Positions 1-7,178 of a stretch of 17,176 bases of DNA are shown one piece after another. The translations under genes were made by a program, and so were the position numbers. Origin of the DNA: JBFWQM01 sp050249455. Its GTDB lineage: Bacteria > Pseudomonadota > Alphaproteobacteria > MPNO01 > VGEU01. The notes under the pieces were generated by a model. It had not been told where the DNA came from and did not search any database. It saw only the letters and a list, made by a program, of their open reading frames with translations. The stretch spans positions 1-17,176 of the forward strand of contig JBFWQM010000101.1 of assembly GCA_050249455.1 (NCBI GenBank). Direction: 5' to 3'. The stretch's first letter is position 1; the number at the start of each line of letters is the position of its first letter.

Positions 1-245
1 CCCGGCCGGCGCAGCACGATGCCGTGGCTGCCGGCGTGGTCGAGCAGCTCCTTGCCGAGCTGCTCGCTGACCACGTTGTCGGGCGGCACCTCGAGCGCCA
101 GGCTCGCCAGGTGGGCGGCGGCGATGCGCTCCTCCAGATAGGTGTGGCGGTAGCGGCCGACCGAGGGCGCGTAGATCAAAACCTCGCTCACCATCACGAA
201 GAAGACGGTGAGAACCAGCAGCCGTGCCGAAAGGCCTGTGAACAA
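1..245 (-). CDS. Sensor protein N-terminus, probable membrane histidine kinase (partial)
   Basis: The first 81 residues are visible; the gene runs off the left edge. After a short cytoplasmic start there is one hydrophobic segment at about residues 8-25 (RLLVLTVFFVMVSEVLIY), then APSVGRYRHTYLEERIAAA and the start of what should be a periplasmic sensing region. A helix of this kind followed by a YRxTYLEERI-type segment is, from memory, typical of HAMP-containing sensor histidine kinases in Rhodospirillales and Rhizobiales, but the HAMP, HisKA and ATPase domains lie outside the window. The start is TTG at 245-243: the frame is closed by a TAG a short way upstream and contains no ATG or GTG before the helix. 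The product would sit in the inner membrane. A one-helix-anchored sensor of another class cannot be excluded. Confidence 0.6.
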   Translation of the reverse strand, partial: MFTGLSARLLVLTVFFVMVSEVLIYAPSVGRYRHTYLEERIAAAHLASLALEVPPDNVVSEQLGKELLDHAGSHGIVLRRP

Positions 246-280
246 TGCGCAACCGTCAGGTGAAATCCCTGCCCGGGAAC

Positions 281-309
281 ACTATAGCGCATTGTCGCGA
301 CAACATAAA
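281..309 (-). promoter_or_regulatory. Candidate promoter with embedded 12-bp palindrome
   Basis: Read on the minus strand, TATAGT (286-281) looks like a -10 box and would start transcription about 30 nt before the TTG start of the sensor gene. The matching -35 position (309-304) reads TTTATG, a poor fit. The 17-nt spacer contains the perfect palindrome TTGTCGCGACAA at 292-303, exactly where a dimeric repressor would block RNA polymerase. The palindrome is seen directly; its role as an operator is inferred from position, and I cannot name its regulator. Confidence 0.4.
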
Positions 310-324
310 TCGCCGCCGCCCGAG

Positions 325-406
325 CCGGGGCGCCGCGCGGGCGCCCCGGCCGGCGCGTTCGCCCGTGGTGGTGAGCCTTGTGCGCGCCGCAGCCCCCGCT
401 GCGGCG
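325..406. other. Hairpin-rich spacer between oxidoreductase and sensor gene
   Basis: The 264-nt stretch 246-509 holds no convincing gene; its short ORFs have Arg/Ala/Pro composition typical of non-coding frames in GC-rich DNA. It has two strong hairpins. One is a perfect 10-bp stem, 325-334 with 340-349, around a 5-nt loop. The other is a 9-bp stem, 385-393 with 398-406, around a CCCC loop. Both lie downstream of the minus-strand oxidoreductase and may protect or end its transcript, but neither is followed by a T-run, so classical intrinsic termination is not supported. Confidence 0.45.
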
Positions 407-509
407 GCGCGCGGACGACGCGGCCGCACCCAGCCTCTCCCCGGCCGCCGCACACGGGCAAATGACAGGACGGTGAGCCGGCTTCAACAGGCCGTGAGGC
501 CGCCGCGAA

Positions 510-1934
510 TCAGCCGAAACGCCTGAGAAACCGCACCAGCCGGCGCACCCGCGGCGACAGCAGCCGGGGCATGAAGTAGGCGCCCGCCGCGCGCGCCGAC
601 GCCTCGCCGCGGGTCGGGTAGGGCAGCATCAGCCCGGCGAGGTCCTTCGCCCGCAGCCGCCGGCCCACCGCCAGCGCCCACAGCCCGGCGAGCTCGCCCG
701 CCGCCTCCCCCACCACAGTGGCGCCGACGAAGCGGCCGCACGAATCGACGACCGCCTTGACCAGCCCGTCCTCCGCCCGTTCGGCGCGGGCGCGGTCGTT
801 CTCGGCGAACGGGAAGCGCAGGACCTCGATGCGGCCCAGCTGTTCGCGCGCCTGCGCCTCGGTGAGGCCGACCTGGGCGAGCTCCGGCGCGGTGTAGGTC
901 ACCCACGGCAGCGCCCGGTAGTCCGGCCGCGCCGGCAGGCGGAACAGGATCGCGCGCACCGCCACCCCGGCGTGGTGGCCGGCGACGTGGGTGAACTGCG
1001 GCCCGCCGGCGCAGTCGCCGATCGCGTAGGCCCGCCGGTTGCTGGTCCGCAGCCCGCGGTCGACCGTTATCCCCTTGGGATCGTGGGCGATTCCCGCCGC
1101 CTCCAGCCCCAGGCCGTCGAGGTTGGGCCGGCGGCCGGCGGCGACGAGGAGGTGCGAGCCGGCGAACCGCCGCTCCGCCCCGTCCACCTCGGCGACTAGC
1201 GCCACGCCGTCGCCGTCGCGCTCGGCGCGGACCACCTTCGCCTCCTCCACCACCGCCACCCCGTCGCGGCGCAGCCGGGCGCGCACGATGTCCACCGCCT
1301 CCGGATCGTCGCGCGGCAGGATCGAACGGGCCTGCACCAGGGTGACCTGGCAGCCGAGCAGCGCGTGCGCCTGCGCCATCTCGACCCCGATCGGCCCGCC
1401 GCCCAGCACCAGGAGGTGCGCCGGCGCGGTCCGGCGTTCGAAGATCGTCTCGTTGGTGTCGAACGGCATCGCGTCGAGGCCGGGGACCGGCGGGACCGCG
1501 GGGCTGGAGCCGACCGCGATCACGAACCGCCGGGCGACGACCTCCACCTCGCCGGCGACCAGCCGGTCGGGCGCGACGAATCGGGCGTCGGCGGCGATCA
1601 CCCGCACCCCCAGCGCAGTGAACCGGTCGGCCGAATCGTGCGGCGCGATGCGCCCGATCACGCCGCGGACGTGATCCATCACGCGATCGAAACGAACCGC
1701 AGGCGGGCTTGTCTCGATTCCGAAACGGCCGGCCTGGCGGACTGCTTCGGCGGCGCGCGCGGCGGCGATCAGGGCCTTCGACGGGACGCAGCCATAGTTC
1801 AGGCAGTCGCCGCCCATGCGGCCGCGCTCGACCAGCGCGGTGGGCGCGCCGAGCTGCGACGCGGCGGCCGCGACGCTGAGCCCGGCGGAGCCGCCGCCGA
1901 TCACGCACACGTCCACGTGGAGCGTCTCTGTCAT
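510..1934 (-). CDS. FAD-dependent pyridine nucleotide-disulfide oxidoreductase (MerA/Lpd-like)
   Basis: This 474-residue flavoprotein belongs to the family of dihydrolipoamide dehydrogenase and mercuric reductase. It has an N-terminal FAD Rossmann motif (GGGSAG, residues 13-18), the redox-active pair in GGDCLNYGCVPSK (Cys44 and Cys49), an NAD(P)-binding motif GGGPIG (178-183), a second FAD contact AIGDCAGG near residue 310, and a C-terminal dimerisation domain. The His-x4-Glu dyad of lipoamide dehydrogenases is replaced by LPYPTRGE, with Tyr at the His position as in mercuric reductases; the N-terminal metal-binding domain of MerA is absent. The substrate is therefore unknown and mercury reduction is not supported. 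It follows the TVP38-like gene by 30 nt on the same strand; a GGGAGAGGG tract about 15-20 nt before the ATG may help initiation. In other bacteria the two proteins occur, from memory, as one fused polypeptide, which suggests a membrane-linked redox role. Confidence 0.88.
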   Translation of the reverse strand: MTETLHVDVCVIGGGSAGLSVAAAASQLGAPTALVERGRMGGDCLNYGCVPSKALIAAARAAEAVRQAGRFGIETSPPAVRFDRVMDHVRGVIGRIAPHDSADRFTALGVRVIAADARFVAPDRLVAGEVEVVARRFVIAVGSSPAVPPVPGLDAMPFDTNETIFERRTAPAHLLVLGGGPIGVEMAQAHALLGCQVTLVQARSILPRDDPEAVDIVRARLRRDGVAVVEEAKVVRAERDGDGVALVAEVDGAERRFAGSHLLVAAGRRPNLDGLGLEAAGIAHDPKGITVDRGLRTSNRRAYAIGDCAGGPQFTHVAGHHAGVAVRAILFRLPARPDYRALPWVTYTAPELAQVGLTEAQAREQLGRIEVLRFPFAENDRARAERAEDGLVKAVVDSCGRFVGATVVGEAAGELAGLWALAVGRRLRAKDLAGLMLPYPTRGEASARAAGAYFMPRLLSPRVRRLVRFLRRFG

Positions 1935-1964
1935 TGCGGCGCGGCCCGACCCTCTCCCGTCGCG

Positions 1965-2699
1965 TCACCGCCGGTGGCGGCGCGCCTTGTTGTACACGAC
2001 CGGGACCAGCGCAAGCAGGCCCAGGCCGACCAGCGGCAGCAGGAACCGCGGCTGCAGGATGATGCCGAGGTCGGCCTCGCCGCCGGTTTCCACCACCGCG
2101 GCGATGCCGTCGCCGACCAGCGCGAACACCAGGGTCGCCGGGATGACGCCGACGAAGGTGCCGATCACGTAGGTCGACAGCGGCACGTTGAGGAATGCCG
2201 GCACCAGGTTGACCAGCCAGAACGGGAACAGCGGCACCAGCCGCAGGAACAGCAGGTAGTTCAGCGCGTGGCGGCGGAAACCGTCCTCCATCCGCGCCAC
2301 GAAGCCGCCGACCTTGGCGCGCAGCGCGCCGGCGCCGGCATGCCGCGCGGCCAGGAACAGCAGCGTCGCGCCAACGGTCGCCCCGGCCACCGCGTAGACC
2401 GTGCCGAGCACGGGGCCGAACAGGAAGCCGCCCGCCACCGTCAGCACCGCCCCGCCCGGCACCGAGGTCGCCACCGCCACGCAATAGACGCCGATATAGG
2501 CGAGCGCGGCGGCCAGCGCGTGATGGTGGACGTAGTCGGCGAGCCCGTGGCGGTGCTGGCGCAGCGCCTCCAGCGACACGTAGCGGTCGAGGCCGAACGC
2601 GAAGAACGCCACGAGGCCGAGGGCAAGCACCGCGAGCGGCGCCAGCCTGGCCGGCCCGCCGTGGCGGCGATGCCCTCGCTCGCGCGGTTTTCCGTGCAT
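1965..2699 (-). CDS. TVP38/TMEM64 (SNARE-associated/DedA-like) membrane protein
   Basis: A 244-residue integral membrane protein. After a basic N-terminus (residues 1-15) comes a first helix (LAPLAVLALGLVAFFAF), then the family core: VPGGAVLTVAGGFLFGPVLG followed by a glycine-rich helix ending in FLAAR, and LVPLFPFWLVNLVPAFLNV with a re-entrant character, then two further hydrophobic segments and a basic tail. The PGG...LTxAGGxLFGxxxG pattern identifies the family, whose members are proposed to move lipids or support membrane homeostasis; a specific substrate cannot be read here. I chose the ATG at 2699-2697 because the 64 residues upstream in this frame are Arg/Gly-rich and run into the rpmH promoter region; GAAGGG sits directly before it. 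It is the first gene of a pair with the flavoprotein downstream and is divergent from rpmH. Confidence 0.88.
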   Translation of the reverse strand: MHGKPRERGHRRHGGPARLAPLAVLALGLVAFFAFGLDRYVSLEALRQHRHGLADYVHHHALAAALAYIGVYCVAVATSVPGGAVLTVAGGFLFGPVLGTVYAVAGATVGATLLFLAARHAGAGALRAKVGGFVARMEDGFRRHALNYLLFLRLVPLFPFWLVNLVPAFLNVPLSTYVIGTFVGVIPATLVFALVGDGIAAVVETGGEADLGIILQPRFLLPLVGLGLLALVPVVYNKARRHRR

Positions 2700-2840
2700 A
2701 CCCTTCGACCCATGACCGCCGGGCGGCCGCAGGAAGATTAATCCGGCAACGCCGCGCCCGGCGCAACCGCCGCGCCGGCCGTCGACAACTTTCCGTGAGG
2801 GAGCGGAAGGGACCCGCCGCCGGGCTGCGGGCCGCCATCG

Positions 2841-2869
2841 TTGACTTCGCCCGGCCGAACCCCTATACA
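2841..2869 (+). promoter_or_regulatory. Sigma-70-type promoter of the rpmH-rnpA operon
   Basis: TTGACT at 2841-2846 and TATACA at 2864-2869 are separated by exactly 17 nt, close to the TTGACA-N17-TATAAT consensus and conspicuous in this GC-rich spacer. Transcription would start near 2876, giving a 5' leader of about 50 nt before rpmH. The rest of the 226-nt divergent spacer (2700-2925) shows no gene. I see no DnaA-box cluster, so I do not call a replication origin although rpmH is often near one in other lineages. Confidence 0.75.
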
Positions 2870-2925
2870 CCGGTCCCACTTTCGGACGCACCGCGTCCTG
2901 GACACGGATTCCACGGGATTTCGAC

Positions 2926-3060
2926 GTGAAACGGACGTATCAGCCCAGCCGGCTCGTGCGCAAGCGGCGCCACGGTTTTCGCTCGCGGATGTCCTCAGTC
3001 GGCGGCCGCCGCGTGCTGGCCGCACGGCGGGCAAAGGGGCGCAAGCGCCTGAGCGCGTGA
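2926..3060 (+). CDS. rpmH: 50S ribosomal protein L34
   Basis: This 44-residue protein reads KRTYQPSRLVRKRRHGFRSR after the start and ends GRKRLSA, matching L34 along its whole length. L34 is a small basic protein of the large ribosomal subunit that contacts 23S rRNA. The start is GTG at 2926: it directly precedes the invariant KRTYQPS and the frame upstream has no ATG. No strong Shine-Dalgarno sequence is present; GGGATT about 8 nt upstream is the best candidate. The gene lies about 50 nt downstream of the predicted promoter and its TGA overlaps the GTG start of rnpA, so translation of the two is probably coupled. Another reading frame is also open across the gene. Confidence 0.96.
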   Translation: MKRTYQPSRLVRKRRHGFRSRMSSVGGRRVLAARRAKGRKRLSA

Positions 3061-3470
3061 CCGCCCGGCGCGCGCCGGAGCGGCTGAAGAAGCGGCGCGA
3101 TTTCCTGGCGGTGGCCGGCGCGCAGCGCAAATGGGCTGCGCCCGGTCTGGTCCTGCAGGTCCGCCTGCGGCCGGCCGAAGCGCCCGGGCCGCGCGGCGTC
3201 GCCGTCGGCGATGCGCCGCGGGTCGGGTTCACGGTCACCCGCAAGGTCGGCAATGCGGTGGTGCGCAACCGGGTGCGGCGGCGGCTGCGCGCCGCGGCGG
3301 CGGAGGTGCTGGGCGAGGCCGCCATGCCGAACTGCGACTATGTCCTGATCGGCCGCGGCGCCACGCTGACGCGCCCCTACCCGGCGCTGTTGAACGACCT
3401 GCGGACGGCGCTGGGCCGGCTGCGGGCGCGGCGGCCGGCGCAACCGGCGGAAGCCTTGAAGAGCGAATGA
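3057..3470 (+). CDS. rnpA: Ribonuclease P protein component
   Basis: The 137-residue basic protein is the protein subunit of RNase P, which assists the catalytic RNA in removing 5' leaders from precursor tRNAs. The N-terminal part has RLKKRRDFLAV, typical of the family's first helix, and the signature RNR-type motif lies in GFTVTRKVGNAVVRNRVRRR. Length is normal to slightly long. I placed the start at GTG 3057, which overlaps the rpmH stop in a GTGA arrangement; the frame stays open to 2841 but those 72 extra codons overlap rpmH and show no conservation. The stop overlaps the yidD start by 4 nt (ATGA). The rpmH-rnpA pairing is nearly universal in bacteria. Confidence 0.95.
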   Translation: MTARRAPERLKKRRDFLAVAGAQRKWAAPGLVLQVRLRPAEAPGPRGVAVGDAPRVGFTVTRKVGNAVVRNRVRRRLRAAAAEVLGEAAMPNCDYVLIGRGATLTRPYPALLNDLRTALGRLRARRPAQPAEALKSE

Positions 3471-3760
3471 ACCGATTCCTGCACCGCCTGCCGGCGTTCG
3501 CGCTAAGCGCGCCGATCCTCGCCTACCGCTACTTGCTGTCGCCGGTGCTGCCGGCGTCGTGCCGGTTCCACCCGTCGTGCTCGGCCTACGCGCTTGAGGC
3601 GGTGCGGCGGCATGGCGCGGCGGCCGGCGGTTGCTTGGCGCTGCGGCGCATCCTACGTTGCCACCCGTGGGGCGGGCAGGGCTACGACCCCGTCCCCGAC
3701 CCCGTCGGCCGCGCCGCCTCGCCGCACCATCCGATCCATCCATCCGGTTCCAACCACTAG
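3467..3760 (+). CDS. yidD: Membrane protein insertion efficiency factor YidD
   Basis: This 97-residue protein has the YidD (DUF37) hallmarks: an amphipathic N-terminal segment (ILAYRYLLSPVLP), the cysteine-containing CRFHPSCSAYALEAVRRHG, and a C-terminal RCHPWGGQGYDPVP. YidD is a small membrane-associated protein reported to help YidC insert proteins into the inner membrane. The ATG at 3467 overlaps the rnpA stop by 4 nt, so it is probably translated by coupling. It is followed after 18 nt by yidC. The last 15 or so residues (His/Pro/Ser-rich) go beyond the conserved domain and look dispensable. Confidence 0.95.
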   Translation: MNRFLHRLPAFALSAPILAYRYLLSPVLPASCRFHPSCSAYALEAVRRHGAAAGGCLALRRILRCHPWGGQGYDPVPDPVGRAASPHHPIHPSGSNH

Positions 3761-3778
3761 GGTTGCGGGACGCATCCA

Positions 3779-5578
3779 ATGCTGGAACAGAGGAACCTCC
3801 TCCTCGCGGTCGTCGTCTCGGTCGCGATCCTGCTGACCTACCAGATCCTGTTCGAGCAGCCGCGCATCGAGAAGGCGCGCCAGCAGCAGCAGACGACACA
3901 GGTCCCGGCCGCGCCCGGCGCCCCCTCGGCGCCCGGCACTCCGGCGGCGCCCGGCGGCTCCACCGCACCGGCCGCGCCCGGCACGACGGCCACGCCAGCG
4001 GTCCCGGGGGCGGCCCCGGGGGCACCGGGCACGCCCGCGGCACCGGGCGCGCCGGCCCAGGCGGCCACGCGCGACGCCGTGGTCGCCGCCGGCCCGCGCA
4101 TCGCCATCGAGACGCCGAAGCTCAAGGGCTCGCTGGCCCTGGACGGCCTGCGCCTGGACGACCTGGTGCTGACCGAATACCGCCAGACCGTCGATCCCGG
4201 CAGCCCGCCGATCACACTGCTGTCGCCGGAAGGCACGGCGGCGCCCTATTTCGCCCAGCTCGGCTGGCTGTCGGCCGACCCCGAATCGCCGGCGCCCGGC
4301 GTCGCGACGCGCTGGCAGGCGAACGGCCGCCGGCTGACCCCCGATACCCCCGTCACGCTGACCTGGGACAACGGCAGCGGACTGCGCTTCATCCAGGAGA
4401 TCGCGGTCGACAAGGACTACATGTTCACGGTGACGCGCCGCGTCGTGAACGCGTCCGCCAAGTCGGTGACGCTGTATCCGTTCGGCCTCGTCAAGCGCCT
4501 GGGCGAGCCGCATACCGACGGCCTGTTCATCCTCCACGAAGGCCCGGTGGGCGTGCTGGACGGCACGCTGCAGGAGGTCAGCTACAGCAAGCTGCGCGAC
4601 GACGGCGAGGTGAAGGGCAAGAGCACCGGCGGCTGGATCGGCATCACCGACAAGTACTGGCTGGCGGCGCTGCTGCCGGACCAGAAGACCGGCAACGAGA
4701 TGCGGTTCAGCCACCACCTGGAAGGCCAGAAGGACGCCTACCAGACCGACTACCGCGGCGACGCGGTCGTCGTGGCGCCCGGCGCCACCGCCGCGACCAC
4801 CGACCGGGTGTTCGCCGGCGCCAAGGTGGTGCGCGTGCTCGACCGCTACGAGACCGAGCTCGGCGTCCATCGCTTCGACCGCGCGATCGACTTCGGCTGG
4901 TTCTACTTCCTGACCAAGCCGATCTTCTACGCGCTGGAATACTTCCACCGCCACCTGGGCAACTTCGGCCTGGCCATCCTCCTGTTCACCGTGCTGATCA
5001 AGGCGGCGTTCTTCCCGCTGGCCAACAAGTCGTACAAGGCGATGAGCCGGCTGAAGCTGCTCCAGCCGAAGATGATGGAGCTGCGCGAGCGGTACAAGGA
5101 CGACCGCATGCGCATGAACCAGGCGATGATGGAGCTCTACAAGAAGGAGAACGCCAACCCGATGGCGGGCTGCCTGCCCATCGCCATCCAGATCCCGGTG
5201 TTCTTCGCGCTCTACAAGGTGCTCTACGTCACCATCGAGATGCGCCACGCGCCGTTCTACGGCTGGATCAAGGACCTGTCGGCCGCCGACCCGACCTCGG
5301 TGCTCACCCTGTTCGGGCTGATCCCGGTGACCCTGCCGCACTTCCTGCACATCGGCATCTGGCCCGTCATCATGGGCATCACGATGTTCCTGCAGCAGAA
5401 GCTCAACCCGCAGCCGATGGACCCGGCCCAGCAGAAGATCTTCATGCTGCTGCCGATCGTGTTCACCTTCGTGCTGGCGCAGTTCTCCGCCGGCCTGGTG
5501 ATCTACTGGGCGTGGAACAACCTGCTGTCGATCCTGCAGCAGTGGGTCATCATGCGCCGCATGGGCGTCAAGCCCTAG
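3779..5578 (+). CDS. yidC: Membrane protein insertase YidC
   Basis: A 599-residue inner-membrane insertase that works alone or with SecYEG. Residues 5-24 form the first transmembrane helix; a Pro/Ala/Gly linker (about 43-97) leads into the periplasmic beta-sandwich domain (about 100-365), followed by the conserved insertase domain with five helices to residue 595. In LLFTVLIKAAFFPLANKSYK, Lys408 occupies the place of the positive groove residue that is Arg in E. coli. The cytoplasmic hairpin (LQPKMMELRERYKDD) and GCLPIAIQIPVFFALYKVL are also typical. The C-terminal tail after the last helix is short (RRMGVKP). A GGGA about 11 nt before the ATG is a weak ribosome site. Position after rpmH-rnpA-yidD and before engB is the classical arrangement. 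Confidence 0.97.
   Translation: MLEQRNLLLAVVVSVAILLTYQILFEQPRIEKARQQQQTTQVPAAPGAPSAPGTPAAPGGSTAPAAPGTTATPAVPGAAPGAPGTPAAPGAPAQAATRDAVVAAGPRIAIETPKLKGSLALDGLRLDDLVLTEYRQTVDPGSPPITLLSPEGTAAPYFAQLGWLSADPESPAPGVATRWQANGRRLTPDTPVTLTWDNGSGLRFIQEIAVDKDYMFTVTRRVVNASAKSVTLYPFGLVKRLGEPHTDGLFILHEGPVGVLDGTLQEVSYSKLRDDGEVKGKSTGGWIGITDKYWLAALLPDQKTGNEMRFSHHLEGQKDAYQTDYRGDAVVVAPGATAATTDRVFAGAKVVRVLDRYETELGVHRFDRAIDFGWFYFLTKPIFYALEYFHRHLGNFGLAILLFTVLIKAAFFPLANKSYKAMSRLKLLQPKMMELRERYKDDRMRMNQAMMELYKKENANPMAGCLPIAIQIPVFFALYKVLYVTIEMRHAPFYGWIKDLSAADPTSVLTLFGLIPVTLPHFLHIGIWPVIMGITMFLQQKLNPQPMDPAQQKIFMLLPIVFTFVLAQFSAGLVIYWAWNNLLSILQQWVIMRRMGVKP
3905..4069 (+). repeat. Pro-Ala-Gly (APG) low-complexity tract inside yidC
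   Basis: Codons 43-97 encode a linker built from irregular repeats of APG, APGAP, APGTP and PAAPG, with a few Ser/Thr. It joins the first membrane helix to the periplasmic domain. Many alphaproteobacterial YidC proteins have a Pro/Ala-rich linker here, but this one is long and near-periodic, with Gly at close to every third residue over stretches. The underlying DNA is a degenerate GC-rich direct repeat, so length variation by slippage is likely. Confidence 0.8.
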
Positions 5579-5585
5579 GCCGCGC

Positions 5586-6239
5586 ATGCCGCTCGCCCGG
5601 GCCGACGCGGACGCGGTGGAGGCCGGCCGCCGCCTGTTCGCCCGCGCGTGCGAGTTCATCGCCGCGGCGCCGACGCTGGCGGCGATGCCGCCGCCGGCGC
5701 TGCCCGAGGTCGCCTTCGCCGGCCGCTCCAATGTCGGCAAGTCGAGCCTGGTGAACGCGCTGACCGGGCGCCGGACCCTGGCCCGCACCTCGCACACGCC
5801 GGGTCGCACCCAGGCGCTGATCTTCTTCGATCTCGGCGACGCGCTGACGCTGGTCGACATGCCCGGCTACGGCTACGCCCAGGCGCCGAAGAAGCTGGTC
5901 GAGACGTGGTCGCAGCTGGTTCGCGACTACCTGCGCGGCAGGCCGAGCCTGCGCCGGCTGTGCCTGCTGGTCGATTCCCGCCACGGCATCAAGGACAACG
6001 ACCGCGAGTTGATGGACCTCCTGGACGAGGCGGCGCTGTCGTTCCAGGTGGTGCTGACCAAGTGCGACAAGACCGCAGGTCCGGCGCTGGAGCACCTGGT
6101 CGCCGCGGTCGATGCCGAGATCGGCCGCCGGCCGGCGGCGCATCCGGAGGTGGTGGCGACGAGTTCGCGCACCGGCTTCGGGGTCGAGGTGCTGCGCGCC
6201 GGGCTGGCGGCGCTGGCGGCTCCGGCGCAAATCGGGTAG
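5586..6239 (+). CDS. engB: Ribosome biogenesis GTPase EngB (YihA/YsxC)
   Basis: A 217-residue GTPase of the TrmE-Era-EngA-YihA class that acts in late assembly of the 50S subunit. All G motifs are visible: G1 GRSNVGKS (46-53), the G2 threonine in SHTPGRTQ (69-76), G3 DMPGYGYA (91-98), G4 TKCD (158-161) and G5 SSRTGFG near residue 194. The N-terminal helix ahead of G1 and total length fit the family. The ATG lies 7 nt after the yidC stop with no clear Shine-Dalgarno sequence, so expression likely depends on the upstream operon. argB follows after 9 nt. Confidence 0.96.
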   Translation: MPLARADADAVEAGRRLFARACEFIAAAPTLAAMPPPALPEVAFAGRSNVGKSSLVNALTGRRTLARTSHTPGRTQALIFFDLGDALTLVDMPGYGYAQAPKKLVETWSQLVRDYLRGRPSLRRLCLLVDSRHGIKDNDRELMDLLDEAALSFQVVLTKCDKTAGPALEHLVAAVDAEIGRRPAAHPEVVATSSRTGFGVEVLRAGLAALAAPAQIG

Positions 6240-6248
6240 AACCGCCCC

Positions 6249-7178
6249 ATGACGGTCACGCTCAACACCAAGTCCCGCTCGGACGCGGAGTTCCAAGCGA
6301 ACCTCAACAAGGCGAAGACCTTGTCCGAGGCGCTGCCGTTCATGCGCGGCTATGCCGGCAAGACCTTCGTCATCAAGTACGGCGGCCACGCGATGGGCGA
6401 CGACGACGTCGGCCGCCGCTTCGCGCGCGACGTGGTGCTGCTGAAGCAGGTCGGCATCAACCCGATCGTCGTCCACGGCGGCGGGCCGCAGATCGGCCAG
6501 ATGCTGGAGCGGCTGAAGATCAAGTCGGAGTTCATCGACGGCCTGCGCGTGACCGACGCTGCGACGGTCGAGATTGTCGAGATGGTGCTGTGCGGCTCCA
6601 TCAACAAGCAGGTCGTGTCGGCGATCAACGAGGCGGGCGGCACCGCGATCGGGCTGTCCGGCAAGGACGGTTCGCTGATCCGCGCCCGCAAAGTGACGCG
6701 CACCACCCGCGACCCCGACTCCAACATAGAGAAGGTGCTCGACCTCGGCTTCGTCGGCGAGCCGACCACGGTGGATGCCGGCGTGCTGAACCGACTGCTC
6801 GCCTCCGACGTGATCCCGGTGATCGCGCCGATCGGCATCGGCGTGGACCACACCACGTACAACATCAACGCCGACACGGTCGCCGGCGCGGTCGCTGCTG
6901 CGGTGAAGGCCGAGCGCCTGTTCATGCTGACCGACGTCGCCGGCGTCCTGAACAAGGACGGCACCCTGATCGCCGAGATGGGCCGCTCGGACGTCGATGC
7001 GCTGATCGCCGACGGCACCATCAAGGGTGGCATGATCCCGAAGATGGAGACCTGCGTCATGGCGGTGGACGGCGGCGTCGCCGCCTCGGTCATCCTCGAC
7101 GGCCGGGTGCCGCACGCGCTGCTGCTCGAGATCTTCACCGAGCACGGCGTCGGCACGATGATCCGGCGCGGGGACTGA
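6249..7178 (+). CDS. argB: Acetylglutamate kinase
   Basis: This 309-residue enzyme phosphorylates N-acetyl-L-glutamate, the second step of arginine biosynthesis, in the cytoplasm. Family motifs include VIKYGGHAMGD (41-51; Lys43 and the glycines bind ATP phosphates), VVHGGGPQIG (74-83) for acetylglutamate binding, and GGMIPKME for the nucleotide-side lysine. About 36 residues precede the first beta strand, including an amphipathic helix with AKTLSEALPFMRGYAGKT. Such an N-terminal helix is characteristic of hexameric, arginine-inhibited enzymes and is absent from the E. coli type, so feedback inhibition by arginine is likely. It is the last gene of the plus-strand run and converges on the DUF2336 gene 17 nt away. 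Confidence 0.97.
   Translation: MTVTLNTKSRSDAEFQANLNKAKTLSEALPFMRGYAGKTFVIKYGGHAMGDDDVGRRFARDVVLLKQVGINPIVVHGGGPQIGQMLERLKIKSEFIDGLRVTDAATVEIVEMVLCGSINKQVVSAINEAGGTAIGLSGKDGSLIRARKVTRTTRDPDSNIEKVLDLGFVGEPTTVDAGVLNRLLASDVIPVIAPIGIGVDHTTYNINADTVAGAVAAAVKAERLFMLTDVAGVLNKDGTLIAEMGRSDVDALIADGTIKGGMIPKMETCVMAVDGGVAASVILDGRVPHALLLEIFTEHGVGTMIRRGD

Noticed and set aside
246..487. Small genes in the 246-509 spacer
   Set aside because: Several short frames exist on both strands but none has a ribosome site with plausible composition or recognisable similarity.
510..1934. Mercuric reductase
   Set aside because: Although the Tyr-for-His change is MerA-like, the N-terminal metal-binding domain and C-terminal cysteine pair are missing and no mer genes are nearby.
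484..2838. 784-codon minus-strand open frame over the oxidoreductase and TVP38 genes
   Set aside because: Arg/Ala/Gly/Pro composition, no domain, and it overlaps two well-supported genes in another frame; a GC-rich shadow frame.
2700..2925. Replication origin upstream of rpmH
   Set aside because: rpmH is near oriC in some bacteria, but I see no DnaA-box cluster, no AT-rich unwinding region and no dnaA.
2841..3056. 72-codon N-terminal extension of rnpA
   Set aside because: It overlaps rpmH in another frame, is not RnpA-like, and the GTG at 3057 gives a normal RnpA coupled to rpmH.
3653..5860. 735-codon open frame antisense to yidC
   Set aside because: His/Gln/Arg/Val-rich composition typical of frames complementary to GC-rich genes; no recognisable domain and fully explained by yidC and engB.
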